Assembly: GCA_027314025.1 (NCBI GenBank)
Contig: DAHVCP010000064.1
Span: 62,001-126,000 of the forward strand
Length of the DNA: 64,000 nucleotides
Source: Acidobacteriota bacterium
GTDB taxonomy: Bacteria > Acidobacteriota > Terriglobia > Terriglobales > SCQP01
Direction of reading: 5' to 3'
The stretch's first letter is position 1, and the number at the start of each line of letters is the position of its first letter. The notes beneath the pieces were generated by a model. That model was not told the origin of the DNA. It saw only the letters and a list, made by a program, of their open reading frames with translations, and ran no database searches. A program made the position numbers and the translations under genes. Below, one piece after another: positions 63,799 through 64,000 of this stretch.

Positions 63799-64000
63799 TC
63801 ACTCGCCCGCCACTGCGGTAATCGGCGCCCCGGTGTCGCCATAGGCCTTCAGCTTGGCCTCGATCCGCGACTTGACCCAGCCGGCGTCCCACCAGTCCAC
63901 CGGGTTAATCTGCACGCCATCCAGCAGCACGCTGAAGTGCAGGTGGTCGCCGGTTGCCAGGCCGGTGGAGTCGGTGTGACCGATGATTTGGCCCTTGGCG
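63799..64000 (-). CDS. M23-family (LytM) peptidase, C-terminal end
   Basis: A partial gene running out of the right edge; only about 67 codons are visible. GDHLHFSVLLDGVQINPVDW includes the HLHF motif with the metal-binding and catalytic His pair of LytM/M23 endopeptidases, and IIGHTDSTGLATG precedes it. It probably cuts peptidoglycan cross-bridges or activates amidases. It is separated from the efflux operon by 110 bases. Confidence 0.87.
   Translation of the reverse strand, partial: AKGQIIGHTDSTGLATGDHLHFSVLLDGVQINPVDWWDAGWVKSRIEAKLKAYGDTGAPITAVAGE

Overview
The window is a high-GC bacterial chromosome segment, most likely from an Acidobacteriota member. The reasons are a MacB/FtsX-type permease with the long duplicated-permease layout common in that phylum, a CarboxypepD_reg plus TonB-receptor (Oar-like) protein, two Tat-exported TIM-barrel sugar isomerase-like proteins, and the overall gene style. 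The assignment is inference; there is no rRNA gene here. Many genes carry a TAnnnT box 5-9 nt before the start codon instead of a Shine-Dalgarno site, suggesting that leaderless mRNAs are common.

Layout. 1-9.8 kb: amidohydrolase end, a membrane protein, an ABC permease, a protein joining an HPF/RaiA ribosome-hibernation domain to sigma-70 regions, an MltD-like lytic transglycosylase, an acidic/basic histone-H1-like protein, a tyrosine-phosphatase-like protein and a HipA-like kinase. 9.8-18.4 kb: glutaryl-CoA-dehydrogenase-like enzyme, a rhomboid pseudoprotease, bioF-bioD divergent from tsaD, a DUF2071 protein, an alpha/beta hydrolase and a BlaI/M56 pair. 18.4-21.9 kb: a small accessory island ending at tRNA-Leu(CAG). 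It has a PurZ-like adenylosuccinate-synthetase relative, a dCTP-deaminase-fold membrane protein that has lost its catalytic residues, a third unknown protein and a divergent HTH regulator over twin palindromic operators. 22-30.2 kb: sensor kinase, lipA, lpdA, a nucleotidyltransferase pair, lipB, pdhA and pdhB (lipoate synthesis plus pyruvate/2-oxoacid dehydrogenase E1 and E3). 30.9-45 kb: a POTRA-only exported protein, DAHP synthase behind a Phe-Trp-Tyr-Tyr leader-peptide attenuator, rlmH, proS, a PemK/MazF remnant, purS, glmS, a YggX-like protein, vapBC, gyrB and dnaN. 45-53.4 kb: two TIM-barrel proteins, a TonB receptor with a structured leader, small proteins and a second vapBC. 53.4-64 kb: a methyltransferase, an AAA ATPase/subtilase pair resembling the IetAS defence system, a heavy-metal RND efflux operon (RND pump, adaptor, outer-membrane factor) and the end of an M23 peptidase.

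The best candidate for an undescribed system is the 18.4-21.9 kb island. A nucleotide-converting enzyme, a catalytically dead nucleotide-binding domain fused to three membrane helices, and a dedicated repressor form a compact unit next to a tRNA gene. This layout resembles signal-maker plus membrane-effector defence systems, but the function is a hypothesis. Strong secondary findings are the FWYY attenuator, the HPF-sigma fusion, the IetAS-like pair and the leaderless-promoter pattern.
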